From Nanobdellota archaeon (GTDB lineage: Archaea; Nanobdellota; Nanobdellia; Woesearchaeales; JAHJEM01), in assembly GCA_018825425.1 (NCBI GenBank), contig JAHJEM010000139.1:1-32233 (forward strand): 32,233 nt of DNA, read 5' to 3'. Of the stretch, positions 8,380-16,356 are shown one piece after another. A program made the position numbers and the translations under genes. Positions within the stretch are counted from its first letter, which is position 1. Each line of letters begins with the position of its first letter. The notes below the pieces were generated by a model that saw only the letters and a program-made list of their open reading frames with translations, had not been told where the DNA came from and ran no database searches.

Positions 8380-9504
8380 ATGGCAAAAAAAGTGAAGGAT
8401 TCAAAAAAAGGCAATGGACTTAAGGCTGCACTTGTCAGTTTAGGTGCTGTTTCAAGCCAGTGGACTGGCGAAGCCATGAAATCATACTTTGATGTTGTTG
8501 ATGAGATAGATCTGCGTACGGTTGAGGTGCATTTTTCAGGAAAAAAAGCAGTTGTTATGGTTAGTAACAGACCAATGAAAGACTATGATTGTGTTTATCT
8601 AAAAGGATCTTTTAGGTATGCAAACATCTTGTGTGCTATCTCGAACATACTTGAAAAACAATGTTATATGCCTCTCTCATCTGAAGCATTTACTGTGGTC
8701 CACGACAAGCTACTTACACAACTTGTCTTGGCAAGACATGGAATTCCAACACCTAAAACTTGGCTCAATCCGACTCCTGAATCTGCAAGAAAGCTGCTCG
8801 AAAACGCAAACTATCCTCTTATCATGAAATTTCCTCAAGGAACCCAAGGAAAAGGGGTAATGTTCGCAGAAAGCTATGCTGCTGCAAGCTCAATTCTTGA
8901 TGTACTCAGTTCTTTGAATCAACCATTCATAATCCAAGAATATATTGAGACAGGTAGCTCAGACTTACGACTTATAGTCATTGGAGATAAAGTCGTTGCA
9001 GGTATGAAAAGAACTGCAAGTATCAAAGAGAAGCGAGCAAATATTCATGCAGGTGGAAGAGCAGATCCTTTTGAACCGGATGAGTATCTAAAGAAGATCG
9101 CAGTGGATACTGCAAAGGTACTTGGATGTGAAATATGTGGTGTTGATGTGCTTCTCAGTGGTGCTAGAGGACCTTTGGTTATTGAAGCAAATATCAGTCC
9201 AGGATTACAAGGTATTCAAAAAGTGACTAAGGGAAGTATTGCTGACAAGATCGCAGCCCATCTCTACAAGAGAGCATATGATATGAAAAACAAGAGTATT
9301 GAAAAGGGATCAAAAAATATTCTTGCAGAAATTAATGGAGAACCAGCACACTGCCAAGAAATTATTTCGTCCCTTGACTTCCGAGGTACACGTATATTAC
9401 TTCCTGAAATTGTGACCAAGATGGCAAAATTCAGCCAGCATGAAGATTATCAGATATGTTTTGAAAAAGATAAGATTGTAATCAAACGTTTTAACATCGA
9501 TTAA
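8380..9504 (+). CDS. RimK-like ATP-grasp ligase with extra C-terminal domain
   Basis: 374 residues. The core (about 15-298) is a RimK-family ATP-grasp enzyme, which joins an amino acid to a carboxylate through an acyl-phosphate. Visible are the conserved DKLLTQLVLARHGIPTP segment, the ATP lysine in LIMKFPQGTQGKGV (about 147-160), the EYIE adenine-contact strand, and the metal ligands in CGVDVL (D256) and VIEANISPGL (E269, N271). Known family substrates include ribosomal protein S6, lysine-biosynthesis carrier protein and F420; none can be picked here because no partner pathway genes are present. Residues about 310-374 are additional and include a segment like an AbrB swapped hairpin (GTRILLPEIV then KDKIVIKRF). 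GAGG lies seven bases before the ATG. Confidence 0.85.
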   Translation: MAKKVKDSKKGNGLKAALVSLGAVSSQWTGEAMKSYFDVVDEIDLRTVEVHFSGKKAVVMVSNRPMKDYDCVYLKGSFRYANILCAISNILEKQCYMPLSSEAFTVVHDKLLTQLVLARHGIPTPKTWLNPTPESARKLLENANYPLIMKFPQGTQGKGVMFAESYAAASSILDVLSSLNQPFIIQEYIETGSSDLRLIVIGDKVVAGMKRTASIKEKRANIHAGGRADPFEPDEYLKKIAVDTAKVLGCEICGVDVLLSGARGPLVIEANISPGLQGIQKVTKGSIADKIAAHLYKRAYDMKNKSIEKGSKNILAEINGEPAHCQEIISSLDFRGTRILLPEIVTKMAKFSQHEDYQICFEKDKIVIKRFNID

Positions 9505-9525
9505 TGACAGAGATATTAACAAAAT

Positions 9526-9598
9526 CAACAACTTCGCCCTAAATGACGAAGTATGAAAATAATAAAAAATGTGAGTTAACTTGCGAGCGAAGTTGTTG
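9526..9598. repeat. 12-bp perfect inverted repeat with alternative short stems
   Basis: CAACAACTTCGC (9526-9537) is exactly complementary to GCGAAGTTGTTG (9587-9598). Two competing local stems use the same bases: ACTTCG/CGAAGT (9531-9536 with 9547-9552) and AACTT/AAGTT around 9578-9594. The region follows the RimK-like gene and may fold in the transcript. Confidence 0.6.
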
Positions 9599-9601
9599 CT
9601 T

Positions 9602-9653
9602 CAAAAAAAGGACACTTTATCCTCGCTGTAAACAACGAGGTATTCTTTTTTTG
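9602..9653. terminator. Bidirectional terminator-like hairpin between convergent genes
   Basis: CAAAAAAAG (9602-9610) pairs with CTTTTTTTG (9645-9653), enclosing CCTCG/CGAGG (9621-9625 with 9636-9640). On either strand a GC stem is followed by seven U, so it can end the RimK operon rightward and the 423-aa gene leftward. Confidence 0.65.
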
Positions 9654-9694
9654 TAATAACAAAATCTATGGGATTCAGAAATCGCTAATAGTCC

Positions 9695-10966
9695 TCATCG
9701 GGATTTATGAATGATTTCAGATATCATATGTTCAGGCCAACCTGAACCTTTGAGATTCTCTTGAATGATTTCATTTGGCATTCCAGTGCTTCTCATTTCC
9801 TCAATATATAATTCTAACTGCATCAAGCTTTCGTTGTCCAAATCACTTATGTCTGCGTTCTCAATCTTTCTATTGTAATGTACCTCATCATCTCTTTTTT
9901 CTGCAGCTTCCTGATGAGCATAGTTATTCATTATTCCTGCCAAATGATCTTCAATTATCAATGTGTCATCCATTGTCTTTGACTGTTCATCATTTCGATT
10001 ATTCATTGTACTAACAGGAGCTATCTCATCTGGTTTCTCTTCTGGCTCCACAACAGTGATATCATCAAGCTTCACGCGAGTTGTATCTGTTGTATCTATT
10101 GCCACCACTTCTTCAGCCTGAACAACTGACTGCTGTGCAACAATTTTGTTCGCATATTTGGAATTAAGGTATCCATCAACATCTGTAGTTTCAGATACCT
10201 TTCCCACAATCTTCTCAATATCCTTAGAATTTAACATTATATCTGTCTGCGCTGATTTTACTGATTGACCTGATTTGGCTTGCTTGGATTTTTGAAGCTT
10301 TTTTGGTTTTCCTAAGCTTAACAAATTTTCCATACCCCTTCTGCTTTTTTTCTTACCAAACTTAGCAAAAAGTATAACCACCACAATTATAATCATAAGC
10401 GCAACAACAATTCTGAATACTAGTGGATTAAATGAATATGGATCCTCTTCAGATTCATTTGCACCGTTTGCGCTGCCCGTATCCGCTCCGTCAACTGCGT
10501 CAGCTGCTTCACCTGACGAATCATCAGATTCTACCACTCCCTTTGTCGGAGATACACCCTCTTGATTTTGTATCTGAAAAGCTCTATGAGATATTATTGT
10601 CTCAACATCTTTTGTTACTTGGACATCAACCGTGTAAGCACCATCTTCAAAAGTGGTTGTATCAAAAGGAAAGAGATACACGAATCTTGTAACATCTGAC
10701 TCTGTAGTGGTGTTTGATGTATTGGTCGCATTGGATGAATTATCTACAGGCAAGGGCTCTCTGGTTTTACTTCCTATGACAGTATCACCTATTAGCACGC
10801 TTAATTCATCGTATATGCCATCTACTGACACTTTGATCAATGCATTATCTGATAGTGCTTGATCCTGAATCGGACTCTGTATATTGACTTGAAGGGCCAA
10901 AGATAGACCTGACAGAACTAATAGTATAATTAATATGACAGGACCTATTAGCAATAGTTTTTTCAT
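9695..10966 (-). CDS. Single-pass membrane protein with extracellular Ig-like domain and cytoplasmic GW tail
   Basis: 423 residues. A signal peptide (1-24) is followed by an extracellular beta-rich domain (about 26-135) of the archaeal Ig/cadherin-like type (IQSPIQDQALSDNALIKVSV) with Asn/Thr/Ser-rich sequons. An acidic low-complexity spacer (143-176), one transmembrane helix (182-203), a Lys/Arg stop-transfer stretch and a long cytoplasmic region (about 205-423) follow. The last 40 residues align without gaps to the tails of the two large surface proteins (G-x3-E-x-I-x3-L-x3-GW-x4-I). Transcribed divergently from elp3. An envelope receptor or scaffold is plausible; no enzymatic motif is seen. 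Confidence 0.75.
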   Translation of the reverse strand: MKKLLLIGPVILIILLVLSGLSLALQVNIQSPIQDQALSDNALIKVSVDGIYDELSVLIGDTVIGSKTREPLPVDNSSNATNTSNTTTESDVTRFVYLFPFDTTTFEDGAYTVDVQVTKDVETIISHRAFQIQNQEGVSPTKGVVESDDSSGEAADAVDGADTGSANGANESEEDPYSFNPLVFRIVVALMIIIVVVILFAKFGKKKSRRGMENLLSLGKPKKLQKSKQAKSGQSVKSAQTDIMLNSKDIEKIVGKVSETTDVDGYLNSKYANKIVAQQSVVQAEEVVAIDTTDTTRVKLDDITVVEPEEKPDEIAPVSTMNNRNDEQSKTMDDTLIIEDHLAGIMNNYAHQEAAEKRDDEVHYNRKIENADISDLDNESLMQLELYIEEMRSTGMPNEIIQENLKGSGWPEHMISEIIHKSR

Positions 10967-10996
10967 TGTATACCCCTTAAAACCTATTTATTGAAA

Positions 10997-11008
10997 AATA
11001 TTTAAAAA
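10997..11008. promoter_or_regulatory. Shared divergent promoter, AAATATTTAAAA
   Basis: The near-palindromic AT box AAATATTTAAAA can be read as a TATA element in both directions: about 35 nt before the ATG at 10966 on the minus strand and about 40 nt before the elp3 ATG on the plus strand. Confidence 0.5.
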
Positions 11009-11023
11009 GGTTTCGCTATTGTT

Positions 11024-11045
11024 GGTATAAATATGGTATAAATAT
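11024..11045 (+). repeat. Direct repeat GGTATAAATAT x2 abutting the elp3 start
   Basis: Two exact 11-bp copies lie at 11024-11034 and 11035-11045, the second running into the elp3 ATG. Each contains TATAAATA. They sit too close to the start codon to drive a full-length leaderless transcript. Confidence 0.6.
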
Positions 11046-12813
11046 GGTAAAAAACACTGCTTTCTTTGCAGAATTGATTTCAAGCATAAAGAAAGATAAG
11101 CTATCCAAGCAGAAACTAAGCAATCATAAAATGCTGCTTTGTAAGAAGCACAATATAAAGAGCGTGCCCACCGATATTGAGATTCTGATGCAAGCAACAG
11201 AGGCTGATGTCAAAAAAATCAGAAAATATCTGCAAACCAAACCTACCAGAACAGGTAGTGGAGTTGCGGTTGTAGCTGTAATGACCAAACCACATGATTG
11301 CCCACATGGCAAATGTGCAATGTGTCCGGGAGGTCCAGAAAGTTTTTTTGGCTCAGTTCCTCAAAGCTATACTGGAAATGAACCAGCCAGTCTTCGTGCA
11401 ATCAGGAACAACTATGATCCGTATTTACAGGTCTTCAATAGATTGGAGCAGTACGTCGTCCTTGGCCAGAATCCAGAAAAAGTAGAATTAATCATAATGG
11501 GAGGTACATTTCCTGCCTTACCAGATTCATATAAACAAGAGTTTGTCCGGCTATGCTTTAAGGCTATGAATGATTTTTCTAGAAAATTCTGGAAAAATCA
11601 AGAATTTTCTATAATGGATTTCAAGCGGTTCTTCCTGCTGCCAGGAAATGTTGGATCTGACAAGAGAACCCAAGAGATCCACAAAAAGACACTGTTTCTT
11701 AAGAGCCAAGGCAAAAAAAGCATTCAAAGAGAACAATTAATCAATGAAAAGACAAGCATACGTTGTGTTGGACTCACTATTGAAACCAGACCAGATTGGG
11801 GTTATAAGGAACATGGAAATGAGCTCCTAAAATTGGGCTGTACCCGGGTAGAATTAGGTATTCAATCTGTTCATGAAAAGGCCCTTAAAAAGATTGAGAG
11901 AGGACATAGTGTCGAGGACTCAGTTAAGAGCATCCAAGAGCTAAAAGATCTGGGATTCAAGCTTAATTTTCACATCATGCCTGGAATTGAAAAGAAAAAA
12001 AAGGATATTCAAGGTTTAAAAGAAGTATTTGAGGATTCCAGATTCAGACCAGACATGCTAAAAATCTATCCATTAATGGTCATGCCCGGCACCAAACTAT
12101 ATACTCACTGGAAAAAGAAGATGTTCAAGCCAATTAATACTAAAGAAGCTGCCAAACGAATCATTGAATTAAAAAAAGTTGTTCCAGCTTATTGCAGAAT
12201 AATGAGAGTGCAAAGAGACATACCCAGCAAATTGGCTGAAGCAGGAGTTGATAGGACCAATCTTAGACAATACATCCAAACCATAATGAAAAAGAAGAAT
12301 ATTGTGTGCAATTGCATCAGATGCAATGAAATCAAGCATATACCCATATCTGATGTGAATTTGCATAAAATTCATTACATGGCATCTAAAGGCAATGAGT
12401 TTTTCATTTTTTTAGAATCAAGTGATAAAATTGTGGGATTCTGCAGAATGAGATTTCCCTATGAATTCTTAAGAAAAGAGATTACTAGAGAAACTGCATT
12501 GATAAGGGAATTACATGTATATTCAAGTGCAGTAGGTCTTGGCAAGCAAACCAAAGGAACAGCACAACACAAAGGATATGGAACAGCACTATTGGCAGAG
12601 GCAGAGTCAATTGCAAAGACATATTATCGGACAAAGATAGTAGTCATATCAGGGATAGGAGTTCGCGAATATTATAAAAAAAGAGGATATAATAAGCAAG
12701 GACATTATATGGTCAAATATTTGAATAGAAAGACCAAGAAGACAAAAATAGTCAGAAAAAAAAGATTAATAAAAAAAAATAAAAAATATCCAAAATCTAT
12801 TTCTTTAGCTTAA
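11044..12813 (+). CDS. elp3: Elp3: tRNA wobble-uridine (U34) radical SAM/acetyltransferase
   Basis: 589 residues. The radical SAM domain carries the 4Fe-4S ligands in CPHGKCAMCPGG (C86, C91, C94), preceded by the Elp3 hallmark GVAVVAVMTKPHDCPHG, and later GGTFPALP, IRCVGLTIETRPD and RVELGIQSV. The C-terminal GNAT domain (about 430-555) has an acetyl-CoA loop (QHKGYGTALL) and the terminal GYNKQGHYMVKYL. Elp3 uses acetyl-CoA and SAM radical chemistry to place a carboxymethyl-type group on U34 of tRNA; archaea carry Elp3 alone, without the other Elongator subunits. A strongly basic tail (about 560-585) may contact tRNA. Its last 17 bases overlap the convergent small gene. Family assignment is secure. 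Confidence 0.96.
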   Translation: MVKNTAFFAELISSIKKDKLSKQKLSNHKMLLCKKHNIKSVPTDIEILMQATEADVKKIRKYLQTKPTRTGSGVAVVAVMTKPHDCPHGKCAMCPGGPESFFGSVPQSYTGNEPASLRAIRNNYDPYLQVFNRLEQYVVLGQNPEKVELIIMGGTFPALPDSYKQEFVRLCFKAMNDFSRKFWKNQEFSIMDFKRFFLLPGNVGSDKRTQEIHKKTLFLKSQGKKSIQREQLINEKTSIRCVGLTIETRPDWGYKEHGNELLKLGCTRVELGIQSVHEKALKKIERGHSVEDSVKSIQELKDLGFKLNFHIMPGIEKKKKDIQGLKEVFEDSRFRPDMLKIYPLMVMPGTKLYTHWKKKMFKPINTKEAAKRIIELKKVVPAYCRIMRVQRDIPSKLAEAGVDRTNLRQYIQTIMKKKNIVCNCIRCNEIKHIPISDVNLHKIHYMASKGNEFFIFLESSDKIVGFCRMRFPYEFLRKEITRETALIRELHVYSSAVGLGKQTKGTAQHKGYGTALLAEAESIAKTYYRTKIVVISGIGVREYYKKRGYNKQGHYMVKYLNRKTKKTKIVRKKRLIKKNKKYPKSISLA

Positions 12814-12994
12814 CTTTACAGTCCTTACAGCATGCATGGCCTAGATGTCCAAGTCCCATGAACAAGAACAATGCTGTCCACCATTGAATGCCCCAGAAGT
12901 TCCAGACACCCAAATCAACCAACAAAAACAATACTCCAATAATGAGCAAAAGAATCGTACCCATCATCATGCATTTATTACATCCGCACATCAT
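12797..12994 (-). CDS. Small Cys-rich two-helix membrane protein
   Basis: 65 residues with an excellent ribosome site (AAGGTGAT, five bases before the ATG). The N-terminus holds C3, C5 and C8 (CGCNKC) and the C-terminus C55, C56 and C59 (CCKDC), separated by two hydrophobic helices (about 12-31 and 36-50) rich in Trp and Gly. The hairpin topology puts both Cys clusters on the same side, probably cytoplasmic given the Lys-rich end, where they could share a metal. It overlaps the 3' end of elp3 by 17 bases on the opposite strand. Family not recognised. Confidence 0.7.
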   Translation of the reverse strand: MMCGCNKCMMMGTILLLIIGVLFLLVDLGVWNFWGIQWWTALFLFMGLGHLGHACCKDCKVKLKK

Positions 12995-13070
12995 GTTATC
13001 ACCTTTTTATATTATATGTTCATTAATGTGCTTGCCAATTTATAAATATATCCGAAAAATGCATAATTTC

Positions 13071-15773
13071 CTAATGCAGATGCTCTCCCAAGTTATGTTT
13101 TCTAAGAAGTGCCTTTCGTATCTCTTCAAATATCACAACAGATGAGGATACCAATACTACAACAAGCCAATCCATCCAACTTAAACCTACTGTCTTGAAA
13201 AGATCCTGTAAAAAGGGAACATGGACAACAATTGCCTGTAAGAATACTGAGAATGCTACAGCTGCAAGCAATAACTTGTTGGTGAAGAAACCTATCTGGA
13301 AAAGGCTCAATGTTGGACTCCTGCAGTTGAATACATTCATCATCTGAAAGATAACAAGTGTAGTGAATGCCATTGTTCTTGCATGCATAGGATTAGCGCT
13401 ATAGAATGCATAGACTGCCAATGTACCGACAGCGATAATAAGTCCTGACCAGAACCAGTTCATAAATGTTCTTTTAGTAATTATTCGTTTCTTGGGATCC
13501 CTGGGTGGCTTTCTCATGATGTCAGGTGCGGGAGTGTCAACCCCGAGAGCTATCGCTGGCAAAATATCAGTACCTAAGTTTATCCACAATATCTGCGTGG
13601 CAGTCAAAAGAATTGTTCCCTTTGGAAGATCAAGCAATAATACTAAGAACATACCGAAGAATACAGTCATTATCTCTCCTAGATTACTTGTGAAAATGTA
13701 CTTGAGGAATTTCTTGATGTCTGCATAAATGCCCCTCCCCTCCTTGACAGCCAAAACAATGGTTGCAAAACTATCATCCATGAGAACCATATCACTTGCC
13801 TCTTTTGAGACATCAGTACCAGTTATTCCCATTGCAACCCCTATATCTGCTTTCTTGATGGCAGGAGCATCATTTACACCATCACCTGTAACACTGACAA
13901 TCTCACCCATATCCTTAAGCAAGGCAACAATCCTCATCTTGTGCTCAGGATCTACCCTAGCAAAGATAGCCTTGCCTTGGAGAACCTTTCGCAATTCAGG
14001 ATCTTTCATATTGTTAAGGTCAATACCTGTAATTACCTTGGTATCCTTGTCTGCAATGCCAAGCTGCTCGGCAATTGCCTTTGTAGTTACACCAAAGTCA
14101 CCGCTGATAACAAAAATCCTGATGCCTGCCTCTTTGCATGTGGCTACTGCATCATGGACCTCTTCTCTTGGAGGATCAATCATTCCTTGCATACCCACAA
14201 AGGTAAGACCTGCCTCGAGTCCTTTGGCTTTCTGTCCTTTGAAACTTCCGACTTTCTTGTAAGCAAATGCTAGAACACGAAGTGCATCACTAGCCATATT
14301 ATCATTAGCCTTATGCAACCCTTTCCTCAATTTTGGGGTCAATTTCTGAGTCTTGCCATTGATTGTAATATGTGTGCATTTCTCAATTACTTGATCAGGA
14401 GCACCTTTTACCAAGAGATAATTATCATTGCCAAACTTATTCACTGTACTCATCATCTTACGTTTAGAATCAAATGGTATCTCACGAAGGCGCAAATGCT
14501 CTTTTGACAACTGCTCATGCTTAAAGCCATATTTTTCTCCTGAAACAACCAAAGCCCCTTCTGTAGGATCCCCAATTATCTTAAATTCAGGTGTGAGTTC
14601 TGCATTATTGCATAACACACCTATTCTGAGCAAGAACTCAAGATCCTTACCCTTAAATGCTTTTTTCGCGACAATAAATTTTCCATCAGGTTTGTATCCT
14701 GTACCCTCAACATCAATAATCTTGTTACCTGTAAAAATCTTCTTTACTGTCATCTCATTTTTGGTAAGGGTTCCAGTCTTATCACTGCAAATAACTGTTG
14801 TACTTCCTAATGTCTCAACAGAGTTCAGCTTTCGAATAACAGCATTCTTTTTTGCCATCCTCTGTACACCCAGAGCAAGTGCTATAGTCACTGTTGCAGG
14901 CAATCCTTCAGGTACTGCTGCTACTGCGAGACTTACGGCTAGAAGAAACATGTCAATTGCATTGTTCTTCATGAGGATTCCACCCACAAAAACAATTGCA
15001 CATATTACAAAGACATTCTTTGCAATGAATTTTCCTACATGAATGAGTTCTTTCTGCAAGGGACTGAGGCTCTTGTCAACTTCGGTTGTCAAGTTGACTA
15101 TTTTACCGAATTCTGTCTGCATTCCTGTACTTACTACAATCCCTCTGCCTCTACCTTTGACAACTATTGTACCCATAAATACCATGTTCTCCATATCTGC
15201 AACAGAAATATTATCCTTATTGATTACTTCAACATCCTTGGCTTCAGGTGTACTTTCCCCTGTGAGTGCAGCTGCATCCACTTCAAGCTCAATTTCCTCG
15301 ATTAGCCTTAGGTCTGCGGGTATCTTATCTCCCTCTTCCAGAACCACAATATCTCCAGGAACCAGGTCCCGAGCATCAATCTCACGTATATGACCTTGTC
15401 TAATGACTTTGGTTGTTGGAGTTGTCATTTTTTTTAAGGCTTCCAATGACTTTTCAGCCTTGAATTCCTGAATAAAACCGATTACAGCATTCAGAACCAC
15501 AATCAATACAATAACAACACCATCTACCAGTTCATCCCTACTGTGCTCAATAATTCCTAAGGCAAAAGATACTATTGCTGCTCCAATCAGTATAAGCACC
15601 ATAATATCCTTAAAACCAGAAAAAAATATGCCCCAAAGACTGTACTTACGCTTGGTTATGAGTTCATTAGGGCCGTAATCCTTTAAGCGTTGCTGGGCTT
15701 GATTGTCAGAAAGTCCCAATTTTGAGGAATGTAACTCCTCAAAGACTTGTTTTACTGTCTTATTATGAAACAT
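13071..15773 (-). CDS. P-type IIA cation-transporting ATPase (probable Ca2+ pump)
   Basis: 900 residues, full length for the family. Seen in order: actuator motif TGES (171-174), M4 PEGLP (288-292), the phosphorylated DKTGT (D331), nucleotide-domain KGAPD (about 456-460), TGDGVND (629-635), M5 SNLGE (696-700) and M6 NLGTD (732-736). The M4 Glu, M5 Asn and Glu, and M6 Asn, Thr and Asp correspond to the SERCA Ca2+ ligands, so Ca2+ export is the best guess; Mn2+ transport is also possible. M8 reads FQMMNVFNCRS, like bacterial Ca2+-ATPases of the LMCA1 kind. An N-terminal cation-ATPase domain is present, and the C-terminal helices reach about residue 890. Single gene with its own promoter. Confidence 0.94.
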   Translation of the reverse strand: MFHNKTVKQVFEELHSSKLGLSDNQAQQRLKDYGPNELITKRKYSLWGIFFSGFKDIMVLILIGAAIVSFALGIIEHSRDELVDGVVIVLIVVLNAVIGFIQEFKAEKSLEALKKMTTPTTKVIRQGHIREIDARDLVPGDIVVLEEGDKIPADLRLIEEIELEVDAAALTGESTPEAKDVEVINKDNISVADMENMVFMGTIVVKGRGRGIVVSTGMQTEFGKIVNLTTEVDKSLSPLQKELIHVGKFIAKNVFVICAIVFVGGILMKNNAIDMFLLAVSLAVAAVPEGLPATVTIALALGVQRMAKKNAVIRKLNSVETLGSTTVICSDKTGTLTKNEMTVKKIFTGNKIIDVEGTGYKPDGKFIVAKKAFKGKDLEFLLRIGVLCNNAELTPEFKIIGDPTEGALVVSGEKYGFKHEQLSKEHLRLREIPFDSKRKMMSTVNKFGNDNYLLVKGAPDQVIEKCTHITINGKTQKLTPKLRKGLHKANDNMASDALRVLAFAYKKVGSFKGQKAKGLEAGLTFVGMQGMIDPPREEVHDAVATCKEAGIRIFVISGDFGVTTKAIAEQLGIADKDTKVITGIDLNNMKDPELRKVLQGKAIFARVDPEHKMRIVALLKDMGEIVSVTGDGVNDAPAIKKADIGVAMGITGTDVSKEASDMVLMDDSFATIVLAVKEGRGIYADIKKFLKYIFTSNLGEIMTVFFGMFLVLLLDLPKGTILLTATQILWINLGTDILPAIALGVDTPAPDIMRKPPRDPKKRIITKRTFMNWFWSGLIIAVGTLAVYAFYSANPMHARTMAFTTLVIFQMMNVFNCRSPTLSLFQIGFFTNKLLLAAVAFSVFLQAIVVHVPFLQDLFKTVGLSWMDWLVVVLVSSSVVIFEEIRKALLRKHNLGEHLH

Positions 15774-15793
15774 AACCCTTATCCTGCTCGCAG

Positions 15794-15806
15794 GGTTTAT
15801 AAATAT
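15794..15806 (-). promoter_or_regulatory. TATA box of the P-type ATPase gene
   Basis: On the minus strand AATATTTATAAAC is centred about 26 nt before the ATG at 15773, predicting transcription start at or beside the start codon. Confidence 0.6.
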
Positions 15807-15877
15807 TAGTTATCACCGTAAAAGAGTTGTGAGATATTCTAGGTATTTTTCAAGTATGCTATTTTAGACACCAAAAA

Positions 15878-15887
15878 ATATATAAAG
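15878..15887 (+). promoter_or_regulatory. TATA box of the pilin-like gene
   Basis: ATATATAAAG lies about 42 nt before the TTG start at 15925. The predicted transcription start near 15910 leaves a short leader containing the ribosome site AGGGGTG (15911-15917). Confidence 0.55.
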
Positions 15888-15924
15888 CAGAAACAATAGA
15901 CATAATAAAAAGGGGTGTAGCCAA

Positions 15925-16347
15925 TTGCAAAAATCCAAATCAAAAGCACAGGCATGGTCAATTGACCTTATCATTGCAGGTGTAATATTCATTCTTGTAA
16001 TCACAATCTTTTATACTCTTCTTGCAAGAGAGCCAAAAGCAGACTTGCAGGAATTAAAGCGAGAAGGTAATTTCATTGGTAAGAAACTTGCTGATCCTCT
16101 TGCAGGAGACTGTGCATTCTTGGAAGATAATGAAGTAAATCCTGAAAAGATTGTTGCATGCTATGCCACACTTCCTGAAGACTTCAAAAAAGAAAACAAT
16201 ATCAATTCAAAGTTCTGCATATATCTAGTAGACCAAGAGGGTAAGATAATAACTGTAGGTGGTAGAGTTGGATTTGGAGATGAAGACCTAACACTTACAG
16301 AAGATGGTGTTGGTGGTGATGTCAATTGCGGCGAAATAATGCCATAA
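15925..16347 (+). CDS. Pilin-like secreted or membrane-anchored small protein
   Basis: 140 residues with a TTG start, chosen because AGGGGTG is seven bases upstream and no in-frame ATG gives a complete N-terminus. The N-terminus has the layout of an archaeal class III signal peptide: a basic leader (KSKSKAQ) then AWSIDLIIAGVIFILVITIF, reminiscent of the Q-x-S-x-E start of archaeal pilins but with Asp in place of Glu. The exposed part (about 40-140) has four cysteines that could form two disulfides. It converges on the secreted Cys-rich gene with nine bases between stops. Pilin identity is tentative; an ordinary N-terminal anchor is possible. Confidence 0.65.
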   Translation: MQKSKSKAQAWSIDLIIAGVIFILVITIFYTLLAREPKADLQELKREGNFIGKKLADPLAGDCAFLEDNEVNPEKIVACYATLPEDFKKENNINSKFCIYLVDQEGKIITVGGRVGFGDEDLTLTEDGVGGDVNCGEIMP

Positions 16348-16356
16348 AGATTTATT

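Noticed and set aside
13729-15042. Plus-strand open frames opposite the P-type ATPase
   Set aside because: They lie wholly antisense to a gene with every family motif, and their translations show no domain features.
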